Part shown: positions 11,757 to 11,808 of the stretch, piece after piece | Layout: each line of letters begins with the position of its first letter | Numbering within the stretch: position 1 is the stretch's first letter | NCBI GenBank assembly: GCA_034409055.1 | Contig: DAOUMU010000279.1 | Coordinates: 1 to 11,808 of the forward strand | Direction: 5' to 3' | DNA from: DAOUMU01 sp034409055 | GTDB lineage: Bacteria; Chloroflexota; Anaerolineae; 4572-78; J111 | DNA length: 11,808 bases | Notes under the pieces: model-generated | Told to the model about the DNA's origin: nothing | What the model saw: the letters and a program-made list of their open reading frames with translations, nothing else | Database searches by the model: none | Translations under genes and position numbers: made by a program

Positions 11757-11808
11757 TGTAAGGCTCAAGATGATGTTGAACAAATCTATAGGACGCTGAT
11801 TAACGCAG

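Noticed and set aside
1..11808. Search for tRNA, rRNA and CRISPR arrays
   Set aside because: No tRNA-like cloverleaf with TTCGANNC-type arm, no rRNA-like segment and no regularly spaced identical repeats were seen on reading both strands.

Overview
The window looks like an accessory-rich stretch of a free-living bacterium, most likely a Chloroflexota member of the Anaerolineae type. The reasons are a moderately GC-rich left two-thirds with relaxed intergenic regions, a class II HMG-CoA reductase, a DUF99 protein (a family commonest in archaea), a large ComEC, and several short palindromic interspersed elements. The taxonomic call is an inference from gene content and style. No rRNA, tRNA or CRISPR was seen.

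Layout, left to right. (1) 1-81: 3' end of an unidentified plus-strand gene, tail-to-tail with a minus-strand regulator (100-576). That regulator joins an XRE helix-turn-helix to a fragment resembling the ligand-binding protein of TRAP transporters (DctP). (2) 721-865: a MITE-like palindromic element flanked by a 7-bp direct repeat, sitting directly behind the stop codon of a minus-strand HMG-CoA reductase gene (873-2174). (3) A perfect 15-bp hairpin (2197-2244), then an unrecognised 353-aa protein (2299-3360, minus). (4) A plus-strand pair with overlapping ends, an SDR oxidoreductase (3464-4270) and a DUF99/UPF0215 protein (4263-4859), convergent with a small GlsB/YeaQ-type membrane protein (4868-5131). 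(5) A second MITE-like element (5231-5418, CTAG on both sides) and the long minus-strand comEC gene (5512-7896). (6) A third small inverted-repeat element (7956-8020), then a probable plus-strand operon of a CapA-like secreted phosphatase-fold protein (8134-9387) and a half-sized permease (9437-9928).

The right end (about 9930-11808) is different: more AT-rich, sparsely coding and full of repeats and RNA-like folds. It holds a yjdF (DUF2992) gene with a structured 200-nt leader in the position expected for a yjdF riboswitch. In that leader a CCCTCTC segment can pair with the GAGAGGG ribosome binding site. Next comes an NTF2/SnoaL-like gene preceded by a sequence with the two outer boxes of an integron attC site, so this segment may be horizontally acquired.

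The genes do not form one pathway. HMG-CoA reductase fits mevalonate-type isoprenoid metabolism, ComEC is the DNA-uptake channel, CapA and the permease act at the envelope, and yjdF and the NTF2-like gene look like small accessory functions. The items most worth following up are the regulator/TRAP-domain fusion, the yjdF leader, the palindromic elements with target-site-like flanks, the possible attC cassette and the unrecognised 353-aa family.
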